Of a stretch of DNA of 49,286 bases, positions 23,644 through 32,858 are shown piece after piece. The DNA lies in the IMG/VR virus record IMGVR_UViG_3300048583_000052, positions 1 to 49,286 of that record. One strand, 5' to 3'. The notes under the pieces are model-generated. The model was not told where the DNA came from and ran no database searches. It saw nothing but the letters and a program-made list of their open reading frames with translations. Source of the stretch: a virus. The position numbers were made by a program, and so were the translations under genes. Positions within the stretch are counted from its first letter, which is position 1. Each line of letters begins with the position of its first letter.

Positions 23644-24116
23644 TGACTATAGAAGTAGCAAAAGGTTGGGTAAGACATTTTCAATTCAGGTATATACTAG
23701 CAAATATGCCTGATCCTATTCATCATATATATTTAGATTTATTAATTAAATATACTTGTGAAACATTATGTACAACTTTAGAAGATAAAATATGTGATTT
23801 AGTAAGGTATTTAAATAAAGTACTTCCTAAAGAATGTATTACTGCTACTATAGCTACAGGAGAAGAAGAGTTAATTGATTGTAAATTCTATGAATTAAAA
23901 ATAGAAATATTCTATTTTTTAGTAGTAGTAGAAAAAGATGAAACAAGTTTAGAATATAAAGATGGAAAATTTATACTTAACATAAAAGAATTGGCAAAAT
24001 CAGCAGTACCTGAATCATTTTGGAGTACTAGTGTAGCCTACAGAATAACAGTTAAAAAAGATTTAAACAGTCAATGGGAGACTTTAAAACCTTTGCAAAA
24101 TATAACATTAGTATGA
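23643..24116 (+). CDS. Hypothetical protein, 157 aa
   Basis: Begins MTIEVAKGWVRHFQFRYILA. Mixed alpha/beta soluble protein with four cysteines (CETLC, CDLVRY, KECIT) and a strand IEIFYFLVVVEKDE. No family is recognised. It is coupled to its neighbours by TAATG and ATGA overlaps. Confidence 0.65.
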   Translation: MTIEVAKGWVRHFQFRYILANMPDPIHHIYLDLLIKYTCETLCTTLEDKICDLVRYLNKVLPKECITATIATGEEELIDCKFYELKIEIFYFLVVVEKDETSLEYKDGKFILNIKELAKSAVPESFWSTSVAYRITVKKDLNSQWETLKPLQNITLV

Positions 24117-24421
24117 TACATTATATAGAAATACACAAATATGATTTTATGGGGCTGTTAGGATTTTTACTTACTACATTCTTTGCTTGGGTTTCGGGCA
24201 TAGAAGGAATATCTCTTATACAAGAGATAGGTAAGATAATAGGTATTGTGGGGGGTATTGTACTTATGATAATAAGTATAAGACATAAAAAATTACAACT
24301 CCATAATGAAGAAGTATTAAATCAACTTAATGAAATTAAATTAAGAAATGAAAAGATACTTAAAGAGATGAAAGAAGTAAAAGAAACTATAAACACAAAC
24401 TCTGATAATAGTAAAGCCTAA
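24113..24421 (+). CDS. Membrane protein, 102 aa, holin-like
   Basis: I choose the ATG at 24113 (MIHYIEIHKYDFMGLLGFLL), which gives the usual ATGA overlap; the frame extends to 24074. Two hydrophobic segments (about residues 12-27 and 41-60, IGIVGGIVLMIISI) are followed by a charged coiled-coil tail (KKLQLHNEEVLNQLNEIK). Class II holins and tail-associated membrane proteins look like this. It is far from the amidase, so a holin role is uncertain. Confidence 0.65.
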   Translation: MIHYIEIHKYDFMGLLGFLLTTFFAWVSGIEGISLIQEIGKIIGIVGGIVLMIISIRHKKLQLHNEEVLNQLNEIKLRNEKILKEMKEVKETINTNSDNSKA

Positions 24422-25503
24422 TGCCCACTCCTAGATCAAGACCAATAGTTAATTTTGTTGCAGAAACTACTATAAAAGTATATAGTCCTATTGAAGGAGA
24501 GGGAGAAGTATTTAAAGAAGTTTTCGTAGAAGAAATAGCAGAATTAACTATTAATAGTACTGCGATAAGTCAATTTATTACTGATACAATAAATGCAGCT
24601 ATATCTGATTTAAATTTAACAGAAGGAGACTCTCCTGAGTTAAGAGTTTTTAATAGTAGAATACAATGGAAACTAACACAAGATGTAGATTGGAATACTT
24701 TAATACTACTATCAGATTTAACAGGTGATAATATAACATTAAGAAATCAATCTGGATTTATACAATGGAAACCTGAAAACTCAGGAACTTGGACAAATTT
24801 AGTAGCTATAGAAGATATAACAGGAGAGGATGGCAGAAATGCATACGAATTAGATGTTATTACAAATGGATTTAATGGAACTTTAGAAGATTGGTTAGAG
24901 TATATAAAAGGAGAAGACGGTATTACTGTTAGTGTAAATGAAATAACACAAGTATCAGGAAACATAACCTTAACTACAGATGATATTCCAGAAGGAACTA
25001 CTAATCAATACTTTACTAATGAAAGAGCAGTAGAAGCTGCTTTTCCTAATGGTTCTAGTTTTCCATTAGACCCATTACCTTATCAAAGATTCTTTAACAC
25101 AACAAAGAACATGGAGTTCTATTGGGATGATGTTAAAGAAGCATGGTTAAGTGTACAAACTTTTACAGATGTATCTTCATTAAGTGGAAATAATATAGCA
25201 GCAGATACTTTAGGAAGAAATAATGGAACAACAGGGTTTCCAATAACACAAGATATATATATTGTAAGATTTGAATTATCTAGTACAACTAGTCCTAGTC
25301 CTTCTGGTACTGCTAAAATAGTAAGATTTACTGGAAGTGCAACAGATTTATATACTCTTAATTTAACTAATGAACAATTTAAAGCAGAGGATAATATAGA
25401 TATAGATTTTGAAGGAGGAGCTTTATTAAGAATAGTAATTGATTTTACAGGAGATACTATTAATCAACCTACAGCAATTGTTTATTACAAGTTTATAGGA
25501 TGA
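24421..25503 (+). CDS. Probable tail fibre protein, 360 aa
   Basis: Begins MPTPRSRPIVNFVAETTIKV. Contains WKLTQDVDWNTLILLSDLTG and IQWKPENSGTWTNLVAI, a repeated motif (I-Q-W-K ... W-x-x-L) near residues 77-140, then EDGRNAYELDV..GFNGTLEDWL, and EGTTNQYFTNERAVEAAF (about 195-212), a typical phage fibre sequence. The C-terminal 100 residues are a beta domain. One-base overlap with the previous gene, ATGA overlap with the next. Confidence 0.75.
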   Translation: MPTPRSRPIVNFVAETTIKVYSPIEGEGEVFKEVFVEEIAELTINSTAISQFITDTINAAISDLNLTEGDSPELRVFNSRIQWKLTQDVDWNTLILLSDLTGDNITLRNQSGFIQWKPENSGTWTNLVAIEDITGEDGRNAYELDVITNGFNGTLEDWLEYIKGEDGITVSVNEITQVSGNITLTTDDIPEGTTNQYFTNERAVEAAFPNGSSFPLDPLPYQRFFNTTKNMEFYWDDVKEAWLSVQTFTDVSSLSGNNIAADTLGRNNGTTGFPITQDIYIVRFELSSTTSPSPSGTAKIVRFTGSATDLYTLNLTNEQFKAEDNIDIDFEGGALLRIVIDFTGDTINQPTAIVYYKFIG

Positions 25504-27479
25504 TACAACTAAGTAGAATGTGGGGTCTTAATCCTATGGCTAATCCTTTTCCTGGTAGTACAGAACCAGAAGATGTATTAGACGCAAACTTAACTTGGTT
25601 ATACGATCAGTTGGATAAAATGGGAGATTTTTTATCTCTTATACAATCTAAAGGATATGATACTTCTAGAATATGGTTTAGACCAAGAGGAGGTACAGGA
25701 AGCCAAATATGGACAGAAACAAATTGGCCTAATGCTATGATAGATGGTTGGGCATCATTACAAGCTACTTATGGAATAAAATTAATTTATGTAGTTAATT
25801 ATAATCAAACTACTATATGGAATAAAGACTTAATAGATTTAAAACATAGTAGAGGAATGATGCACTCTGCTATAGAATATGGCAATGAATTTTACTTAAA
25901 CAAATTTAAAACTGGAGATGTAACTAAACCAGAAGTAACTGTTTTAACTACTTTTCCTACTGTAGCTTCTTATATAAATGCTACAATGCCTAAGATAACT
26001 GCTTTTGGTTATTTAAATCTACCGCACTTTATAATACTAGCTCCTTATGGAAAGAATGGAGTTTATAGTGGTACACAAGCTAATTATTTTCAAGAATGGA
26101 ATGGTACAATAATAACTACTATAAATGCTAATCCAAGTTTAGATTTAAATACTACTATTCATATATATGATACAAATGGTTTATTTCCTTTTACAAGTTT
26201 AGAAACTTTATATAGAAGTAAATTACCACAAGGTAGAAAAATATTTGTAACAGAATGGGGAAAGGTAGATGAAGAAACAGGGGCGCTTCCTGAAACAATA
26301 GACCCATTAGATCTTGTATTCTCTGCTAATCAAACTATAGAGTTAGGAAATAATATAAGAAATTATTTAGTAGAAGGAGATGTAGCATTTAACCATCAAT
26401 TTTACAATAACTATAACTCTATTGGTGCGTATAATGCATGGTATAGACCAATAACATTATCAGAACCAAATGGTATAACTTATAGAGGAGAAAGAATGGT
26501 AGCAGAATATTTTCCAGATTTTGAAAATAGACTCTTTTATAATACACCAGTTTCTCATCCTGGGGCATTAGATGATATAGATACTATATCTACATTTTAT
26601 CAAATAGAATATTTAGGAAAAGAAAAAGGGTTTATAGATATAGTTAAACCTAATAGTGCAGGCCCATATCCTTGGGTATTACTTATACATGGTGGAGAAT
26701 TTATAACAGGAGATAAAAGTACTATTTATGGAACTAGTATTTTAAATCCTTTTATTATAGAATGTGTGGAAAATGATATAGCCGTAATATCAGTAGGGTA
26801 TTCTTTTGTAGACAATAACACAGACACTAAAGGAATAGGTTTGAAGTCTATAAATGATATTTTAAAGGCCATTATGTTAATTAAATCTAGTGCAACTAAT
26901 CTTAACATAATAAAAGACACTTGTGCATATTATGGTTTAGGAAGTGGGGCAGATGTTTGTTTACTTTTATCATGTAAAGAATTAGGTTTACAAACAAATA
27001 ATTATGTATTTTCGCATACAAGTAAACCTTTATGTATAGTATGTGATAAACCACAAGCAACTATTGATTTTAAACAATGGCCTGTTACTAGTTTAACATC
27101 TGATACTTTACAAGATTTATTAGATATAGGAATTAATCCTACTAATTTATTTGGAGTAAGTTCTGTAATATCTCCTACTCCACCTAGTTTGTTACTAACT
27201 AATACAGCAAGACATAGAAGAAGACAGTTAGATATAGTTCCCAATCTCCAAAAAGGAGAGATGAAACCTATGTGGGCATATAATACATTGGAAAATGCTA
27301 ATCCAGTTACTTTAACAGAGTATCAAAGATCACCAAAACATTTGTTATGGTTAAAAACAATGTTCGATGCGCAATCAGTAGAATGTCAAATAACAGGATT
27401 AGGAGTCGCAGGAGCAATTGCAAATGATGATTTAACAGACGCAACTCCTTATGATTTTGTAGCAAGATTTTTATTATAA
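25500..27479 (+). CDS. Two-domain appendage protein: GH-A-type TIM barrel plus esterase-like domain, 659 aa
   Basis: Residues 1-345 look like a clan GH-A glycosidase: YGNEFYLNKF with N129-E130 (acid/base place), HIYD (221-224), and FVTEWGK with E252 (nucleophile place). Residues 365-659 look like an alpha/beta-hydrolase: WVLLIHGGEF (392-401, oxyanion HGG), AVISVGYSF, then YGLGSGADV with S482 at the elbow. The elbow is not a true GxSxG (L480 before, A484 after), and the place where esterases have GAGH reads VAGAIAN, so the esterase may be dead. A polysaccharide-processing or binding spike is the likely role. A second barrel of the same kind is encoded at 32859-34022. Confidence 0.65.
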   Translation: MIQLSRMWGLNPMANPFPGSTEPEDVLDANLTWLYDQLDKMGDFLSLIQSKGYDTSRIWFRPRGGTGSQIWTETNWPNAMIDGWASLQATYGIKLIYVVNYNQTTIWNKDLIDLKHSRGMMHSAIEYGNEFYLNKFKTGDVTKPEVTVLTTFPTVASYINATMPKITAFGYLNLPHFIILAPYGKNGVYSGTQANYFQEWNGTIITTINANPSLDLNTTIHIYDTNGLFPFTSLETLYRSKLPQGRKIFVTEWGKVDEETGALPETIDPLDLVFSANQTIELGNNIRNYLVEGDVAFNHQFYNNYNSIGAYNAWYRPITLSEPNGITYRGERMVAEYFPDFENRLFYNTPVSHPGALDDIDTISTFYQIEYLGKEKGFIDIVKPNSAGPYPWVLLIHGGEFITGDKSTIYGTSILNPFIIECVENDIAVISVGYSFVDNNTDTKGIGLKSINDILKAIMLIKSSATNLNIIKDTCAYYGLGSGADVCLLLSCKELGLQTNNYVFSHTSKPLCIVCDKPQATIDFKQWPVTSLTSDTLQDLLDIGINPTNLFGVSSVISPTPPSLLLTNTARHRRRQLDIVPNLQKGEMKPMWAYNTLENANPVTLTEYQRSPKHLLWLKTMFDAQSVECQITGLGVAGAIANDDLTDATPYDFVARFLL

Positions 27480-27491
27480 ATATAATACATT

Positions 27492-27632
27492 ATGAGCAGG
27501 TTATTAGAACAAAAAAGCAATCCTAGGATAATAAGTACAATGCAAGATGATTTTTTAATGCCTATTAAGCATCCTAAATTAGGGTTAGTATATATATACT
27601 GGAAAGACTTTAAAGAACAGTTAAACTCATGA
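27492..27632 (+). CDS. Small hypothetical protein, 46 aa
   Basis: ATG at 27492, TGA at 27632 overlapping the next start by 4 bases. The product MSRLLEQKSNPRIISTMQDD continues with PIKHPKLGLVYIYWKDFKEQL. Overlap coupling and codon use support it as real. It may be an assembly chaperone or adaptor for the following FISUMP protein, by place only. Confidence 0.6.
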   Translation: MSRLLEQKSNPRIISTMQDDFLMPIKHPKLGLVYIYWKDFKEQLNS

Positions 27633-28369
27633 GTACTATAAAAGTATTAAATGATAATATGAGATTACCTATAATTAGTAATATAGGTAATTTGGATATT
27701 AGTATAGGAGACTTGAAACAATATACTACACCCCAAGCTAATTTATCTATAGTAAGATATGGATTATTATATAATGGTTATGTAATGTTAGATGTAAGGG
27801 GCGCTGCTCCTATAGGATGGAAAGTACCATCAGAAACAGATTGGCAGACTTTAGTTACTTTTTTAGGAACTAGCACAGTAGCAGGAGGTAAATTAAAAGG
27901 AATTAGAACAGCTCCAGAAGAAAGACCAAGATGGGATGCTCCTAATACAGGAGCAACAGATGAAGTTAATTTTAATGGATACGCAGCAGGACAAAGAAGT
28001 CAGTTTCAAGTATTTCAATTAACAGATCAACAGGCTTTATTTTGGACAACTACTTTTGTAAGTGGTACTACTTATAGAGTATTAGCTATGTTTAATAATA
28101 CTGCAACTACTCAATTTTCTAATTACACTGCTGTAAATGGATTACCTATTAGATGTATATATGATGGAGTGGGAGTTCCTACTTCACCAATAGTAAAAGA
28201 CGCAAGTGGAAATGATTATACATGGATAAATATAGGAACTCAATATTGGCTACAACAAAATTTAAAAACTACCAATTATAATAATGGAGATCCGATTACT
28301 TATATATGGGGATTTTCTGATACATTTGGCGCTTATGCATATCCTAATAATGATATAACATTAGTATAA
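27629..28369 (+). CDS. FISUMP-domain appendage protein with rearranged domain order, 246 aa
   Basis: FISUMP domains occur in Bacteroidota surface proteins and phage appendages. Seen here: IGWKVPSETDWQTL (62-75), GGKLKG (86-91), PNTGATDEVNFNGYAAGQRS (105-124), FWTTTF (138-143), GLPIRCIYDG (171-180). The part that normally opens the domain, DGNxYxxVxIGxQxW..NLKTTxYNNGxxI, is instead at the C-terminus: ASGNDYTW (192-199), NIGTQYW (201-207), NLKTTNYNNGDPI (211-223). This is a circular permutation or a truncated tandem. Likely a virion surface protein that binds a glycan or cell surface. Confidence 0.75.
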   Translation: MSTIKVLNDNMRLPIISNIGNLDISIGDLKQYTTPQANLSIVRYGLLYNGYVMLDVRGAAPIGWKVPSETDWQTLVTFLGTSTVAGGKLKGIRTAPEERPRWDAPNTGATDEVNFNGYAAGQRSQFQVFQLTDQQALFWTTTFVSGTTYRVLAMFNNTATTQFSNYTAVNGLPIRCIYDGVGVPTSPIVKDASGNDYTWINIGTQYWLQQNLKTTNYNNGDPITYIWGFSDTFGAYAYPNNDITLV

Positions 28370-28626
28370 TGAAACAAAGAGAAATTAAACTTATAAAAGA
28401 CTTTGATTTAATCAAGTTTTTGAATAAGGAAAATATTCCCTTTCTTATACGTTTTATAAATATTAAAGATCAAATACTTTCTTCTTTAAAATTAAAGACT
28501 ATAAATAATCAGAGTTTAATAGGAGAAGGTAATATAACTATAAGTTCTGGTAGTGGTTCTGTAGACGGAGGGTTTCCAGAATCTATATATTTAGCATCAC
28601 AAAGCATAGATGGAGGAGGCCCATAA
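28369..28626 (+). CDS. Fibre-type protein, 85 aa
   Basis: Overlaps both neighbours by one base. Helical basic N-terminus (MKQREIKLIKDFDLIKFLNK), then LKLKTINNQSLIGEGNITIS, a 'xxINGxSLIGxGNIxI' motif common in phage fibres, and a glycine- and serine-rich tail (SSGSGSVDGGFPESIYLASQ). Perhaps a linker or short fibre segment. Confidence 0.65.
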   Translation: MKQREIKLIKDFDLIKFLNKENIPFLIRFINIKDQILSSLKLKTINNQSLIGEGNITISSGSGSVDGGFPESIYLASQSIDGGGP

Positions 28627-28994
28627 TGGCAGATTTAATTCAACTTAGAAGGGGAACTACTACTCAATGGAATACAGTTAACCCTATATTAGCACAAGCG
28701 GAAATAGGAATAGAATTAGACAATATTACTTTTGTTCCTACAGGATTAAAAATAGGTAATGGCTCTGATGATTGGACTACATTACCTTATTTTTTTAATG
28801 CAGATCATTTACAAGTTGTACAAGGATCAGCAGTTACTGCAATGACAATTAATCATGGACTAAATAAAAGACCATCTGTTACTATATTAGATGCATCAAA
28901 TATGATAGTGTATGCAGATGTAGAAATATTATCATTATCTGTAATTGAAATTACCTTTGGGTCTTTATTTACAGGAATAGTATTACTTAATTAA
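28626..28994 (+). CDS. Fibre protein with Mtd-N-like repeat, 122 aa
   Basis: Opens with LIQLRRGTTTQWNTVNPILA (4-23), then AEIGIELD and GLKIGNGSDDWTTLPYF (40-57). This is the 'LRRGTxxQWxxxNPxLAxGExGxExDTxxxKIGDGxxxWxxLPY' motif found at the N-terminus of many phage fibre and tropism proteins. The C-terminal half has a small beta domain. It starts one base before the previous stop. Confidence 0.8.
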   Translation: MADLIQLRRGTTTQWNTVNPILAQAEIGIELDNITFVPTGLKIGNGSDDWTTLPYFFNADHLQVVQGSAVTAMTINHGLNKRPSVTILDASNMIVYADVEILSLSVIEITFGSLFTGIVLLN

Positions 28995-29007
28995 TAAAAT
29001 ATAAATT

Positions 29008-30159
29008 ATGCCTAAGTTTTTAAATAACGTAGATTTAAATAAGAACGAGTTAAAGAATGTTCTTGTTGATAAAGTAGCATCAGATCCTGCTTCTGCCCTT
29101 GTATCTGGTTGGTTAATATATAACACAACAGCTAATGTCTTAAAGTTTTATAATGGTAGTATTTGGGTAGCAGCATCAGGAGGAGCAGTAGCTGATGGAA
29201 CTTATGGAGAGATTACAGTAAGTGCATCTGGTGCTACATGGACTATTAACAATGATGCTATAGTTACAGCTAAAATATTAAATGGTAATGTAACCACTGC
29301 TAAAATAGCAGATGCTAACATTACATTTGCTAAGATTCAGAACCTAAATAGTATGACTGTTATAGGCAGAACAGCAGGTAGTCCTGGTGTAAGCTCTGAA
29401 GTTAGTATACTTGATGAGGATAACATGGCTACCAATAGTGCTACTGCATTAGCCACACAACAATCTATTAAAGCTTATGTTGATAATACAATAGCAGCTT
29501 TAGGAGTATTAGTAGGAGGATATGATCCACCAACATTTGGTGGTGTCTTTCCTATATCAGGAGCAGTAAAAGGAGACTATTGGTATATTACAGCAGCAGG
29601 AAGTATAGGAACTACTAACCCTAAGAATGTAAATATAGGAGACGTTATTATAGCTAATGTAAATTCTCCTGCTGATAATAGTAATGATTGGACAATACTT
29701 GAAGTAAATAGAGAACAAGCAACTACAACTATAGTAGGAGTAACTAGATATGCTACAGGAGCAGAAGCATTAGGATTATCTGTATCTGATGCTGCGTTAA
29801 CTCCTAATGCTTTAGCATCTGTAACGTCAACAGAAACAAGAACTGGTATAGCAGAAATAGCTACACAAGGAGAAACTAATACTGGTACTGATGATACTAG
29901 AATAGTCAGTCCATTAAAACTAGCTACTAATTTAGCATCTAGAAAGTTTAGTAAAAATAATGCAGCAGGAGCATCTGAAGCTATAACACATAGCTTAGGA
30001 ACATTAGATGTGTTAGTACAAGTTTATGAAATAGGTAGTCCATTTAAACAAGTATTTCCTGATATAACATATACAGATGCTAATACCACTACCATAACTT
30101 ATAGTACTGTTTCTACACCAGGAGCAGGAATATATAGAATAGTAATAAGCGCACTATAA
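29008..30159 (+). CDS. Tail fibre protein, 383 aa
   Basis: N-terminus MPKFLNNVDLNKNELKN, then LIYNTTANVLKFYNGSIWV (37-55), a common phage fibre start. Contains AIVTAKILNGNVTTAKIADA (about 88-107) and TRTGIAEIATQGETNTGTDD (about 280-299), repeats of trimeric fibres. The C-terminal part has LGTLDVLVQVYE, like a fibre-end beta domain. It shares its first residues with the next gene product, which may mark a common docking peptide. Confidence 0.8.
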   Translation: MPKFLNNVDLNKNELKNVLVDKVASDPASALVSGWLIYNTTANVLKFYNGSIWVAASGGAVADGTYGEITVSASGATWTINNDAIVTAKILNGNVTTAKIADANITFAKIQNLNSMTVIGRTAGSPGVSSEVSILDEDNMATNSATALATQQSIKAYVDNTIAALGVLVGGYDPPTFGGVFPISGAVKGDYWYITAAGSIGTTNPKNVNIGDVIIANVNSPADNSNDWTILEVNREQATTTIVGVTRYATGAEALGLSVSDAALTPNALASVTSTETRTGIAEIATQGETNTGTDDTRIVSPLKLATNLASRKFSKNNAAGASEAITHSLGTLDVLVQVYEIGSPFKQVFPDITYTDANTTTITYSTVSTPGAGIYRIVISAL

Positions 30160-30160
30160 T

Positions 30161-30646
30161 ATGCCAAAATTTTTAAATGATGTAGATATAAATGCTGCTT
30201 TAACAGTAGCAGATATTCCTATTGGTGCTACTAATATTATATTAGGAGCAACTTCAAGTGGTAGAGTAGTACAAGCTAATAATAACATTAGACATTATTC
30301 TATTGGATTAGGAGTTTCTGCTAATGGCATTATTACTACAGGAGCTAAAACTAGAAAAACTATATCAGTAGCAGGAACTATTACTGGATATAGATTAGTA
30401 TCAGATGTTACCACTAATGCTGTAGTTGATATATGGATAAGAGGAGGTGGTAGTATACCTACTAATGCACAAAGTATTACAGCATCAGCAAAACCTACTT
30501 TAACTGCTGCTGAACATACATCTTCTACTACATTAACAGGATGGACTACAGCAGTAACATCAACTAGTATTATAATAATAGAAGTAGAATCTAATTCTGC
30601 TGCTAATTATCTTTATTTAGAATTATACATGGATATAACAATATAA
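30161..30646 (+). CDS. Short fibre protein, 161 aa, shares N-terminus with its neighbour
   Basis: Begins MPKFLNDVDINAALTVADIP, nearly the same as the start of the 29008-30159 product (MPKFLNNVDLN). The rest is a beta-rich domain of T, S and I. Either a paralogue with a different tip or a second short fibre docked at the same site. It starts one base after the previous gene's stop codon, and its own stop overlaps the next start by one base. Confidence 0.7.
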   Translation: MPKFLNDVDINAALTVADIPIGATNIILGATSSGRVVQANNNIRHYSIGLGVSANGIITTGAKTRKTISVAGTITGYRLVSDVTTNAVVDIWIRGGGSIPTNAQSITASAKPTLTAAEHTSSTTLTGWTTAVTSTSIIIIEVESNSAANYLYLELYMDITI

Positions 30647-30840
30647 TGGCAGATTTTACTTATGACCCAGAACTTACAACAGATGAATTTTGGCAATATG
30701 TCAGAGATAAATTCAATGAATGGAATGATGAAAATAGAGTTGATAGTAGATTTACTATAGTTACTAATAACTATAAAGTTACATTTATAGCAGAAGGCGA
30801 AGAACCTTCTGAAATGATAATGAGAATAACAAAAAGATAA
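30646..30840 (+). CDS. Small hypothetical protein, 64 aa
   Basis: MADFTYDPELTTDEFWQYVR, an acidic soluble protein with aromatic residues near the N-terminus and a strand NNYKVTFIAEGEE. One-base overlaps on both sides. No family is recognised; possibly a fibre assembly factor by place. Confidence 0.6.
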   Translation: MADFTYDPELTTDEFWQYVRDKFNEWNDENRVDSRFTIVTNNYKVTFIAEGEEPSEMIMRITKR

Positions 30841-32831
30841 TGGCAACAAGACTTTCACCTATATTAAAAGTACCTGTAAATTTTGGTAATCCTGCTGATT
30901 TAGCAGATGCTACATTGACTTTACTAGGAACACCTACTATTTACATACCTGAAAATTCAGTTAGCTTTCCTGTATCTTTTGTTTCTGTTATTCTTAATGT
31001 AGCATTTCAAGATACATCAACTGTTACTGGTGGTACATTTACTGAAACAAGAGCAGCATGTACTTTAAATGGTGCGGCGGCAACTACAATAACTGAATTA
31101 GACGATTTAACAAATACAGCAGAAAATATAGGAGGAGTATTCGGTCCATTAGATTTTACTGCACATTTTAATTCTAATTATGGAACTGTTACTTCTAAAA
31201 CTTGTGCAGTAAATGCATACTTTGATGTTTCTACTGGTACAGGTTTATTAACTCGTGGAGTATACGCTTGGTTTGAGATACAATATACATTTGATGATAG
31301 TGCAGCAAATAGAATTAAGACAATAGGTTATGATTTAGAATCAATAACAGGAGCATTAACTATTACTGCTAATACTGCTTATGGAACTATATTACAATTA
31401 ACGGGAGTAGGAGGAATACTAAATGGATATGCAACCCCTGTAATTAGACATGCTTGGGCAGAAATAAGAGGTAATTATGGAGCAAATAATCTTACTCCAA
31501 GTAGTAATTTAAGTTATTCTTTTGATGGTGCAGGAAGTAATACATTACCTACAAGAATAGCAGCTTTAGGTTCTGATACTTGGCAAATGTATTTAATTGA
31601 TTTATCTGGATTAACTACAAACGCCACACATACATTAGATATATGGAATAGTATAGCAACTAGATGGCAATGCTTAACAGTAACTATTTATGTTACTTAT
31701 GAATATGTAGTTTCAGGAACAACAAGAATATTGAATTATTTAGAGTTACCTTTAGAATATGAAACTCCTTTAAATGGTACTACAATTGCAGAAAGACATA
31801 GACAAGAAAGAACATTAGTTATAGCAGAACCAGGAACTATTACACAACGTGCTATTTCACTTAACTTCCAATATCAAACTACTGGAAGTGCTACTTTACA
31901 AGCTAGATCAGGAAGTCAAGCATCTTTTAGAGCTTATGCTGCTATTGGAAGTGTTACTTGTGGTATGTTCGAACTTAATCACTTATTAGATTCTCGTAGT
32001 GCATCAGGATCAGCAATTACATTAGCTAGAGGAAAAAACACTTTTGTTATAGATACATATAGAAGTGTAGGAGTAGTAACAAATCTTTCAGCAATATTAA
32101 GAGTTCTTTACGAATCAGATGTGCCATCTCAAGGAATTGATACTAGTGCAAAATGTTGTTATAAAATAGCAAGACAAATGGATTATACTGCTAGTGCAGA
32201 TAATACAGTTTCTAATATAAGTTTTGCTATTCCTGAAACTAATTATTGGTTAATAGGATATGGATTAATGTTAGATATGTTTTTAACAGCCAGTTCAATA
32301 ATTAATGTATGGTGTGAAGTAAATTCAGGAGAAGCAGAAGAAGATGGTTGGAGAGCGTTATACACTGATCCAGTAGTAATAGATCCAGAATTAGGATATG
32401 CACGTACTTATATTAGAGCTAGAGATAACTTTAAAAGACATCCTAATGATTTAGATACATCAAGATTAGATGTTGAAACTAATAGAAGATTTAGAGTTGC
32501 TCATGGAGTAACAACAAGATTTGGTTGGAAAACGATAATGAATTATCATGCACAAACATTTACAATCAGTGGTACTATATCAGGTAGTGATGGGGGAACT
32601 GTAAATATAACAGTGTTTGATCATGCTACTAAAGAACCTTATGTAGCAACATCAAGAGTTGGTGATGGTGCATATTCAGTTACTGTATATAATCCTGTAA
32701 TTGATTATATTGTATTAGCTGTAGAATCTGATACTAAAAAAGGAGCAAGTAAAACTGATGTACCCGCCACAGATTTTGACATTAATCTAGATTCTTCTGG
32801 TGGAGGAGGATATGAAGAATATTATTTATAA
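30840..32831 (+). CDS. Large beta-rich appendage protein, 663 aa
   Basis: Begins MATRLSPILKVPVNFGNPAD. Most of the protein is threonine-, serine- and alanine-rich beta sequence. Near the end (about 590-650) a segment FTISGTISGSDGGTVNITVF followed by ATKEPYVATSRVGDGAYSVT has the look of a carboxypeptidase-regulatory-like beta sandwich. The tail ends with SSGGGGYEEYYL. A major spike or appendage shaft is likely. No catalytic motif is seen. Confidence 0.7.
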   Translation: MATRLSPILKVPVNFGNPADLADATLTLLGTPTIYIPENSVSFPVSFVSVILNVAFQDTSTVTGGTFTETRAACTLNGAAATTITELDDLTNTAENIGGVFGPLDFTAHFNSNYGTVTSKTCAVNAYFDVSTGTGLLTRGVYAWFEIQYTFDDSAANRIKTIGYDLESITGALTITANTAYGTILQLTGVGGILNGYATPVIRHAWAEIRGNYGANNLTPSSNLSYSFDGAGSNTLPTRIAALGSDTWQMYLIDLSGLTTNATHTLDIWNSIATRWQCLTVTIYVTYEYVVSGTTRILNYLELPLEYETPLNGTTIAERHRQERTLVIAEPGTITQRAISLNFQYQTTGSATLQARSGSQASFRAYAAIGSVTCGMFELNHLLDSRSASGSAITLARGKNTFVIDTYRSVGVVTNLSAILRVLYESDVPSQGIDTSAKCCYKIARQMDYTASADNTVSNISFAIPETNYWLIGYGLMLDMFLTASSIINVWCEVNSGEAEEDGWRALYTDPVVIDPELGYARTYIRARDNFKRHPNDLDTSRLDVETNRRFRVAHGVTTRFGWKTIMNYHAQTFTISGTISGSDGGTVNITVFDHATKEPYVATSRVGDGAYSVTVYNPVIDYIVLAVESDTKKGASKTDVPATDFDINLDSSGGGGYEEYYL

Positions 32832-32858
32832 ATTAAACAAACTAAACAAACAAAATAT

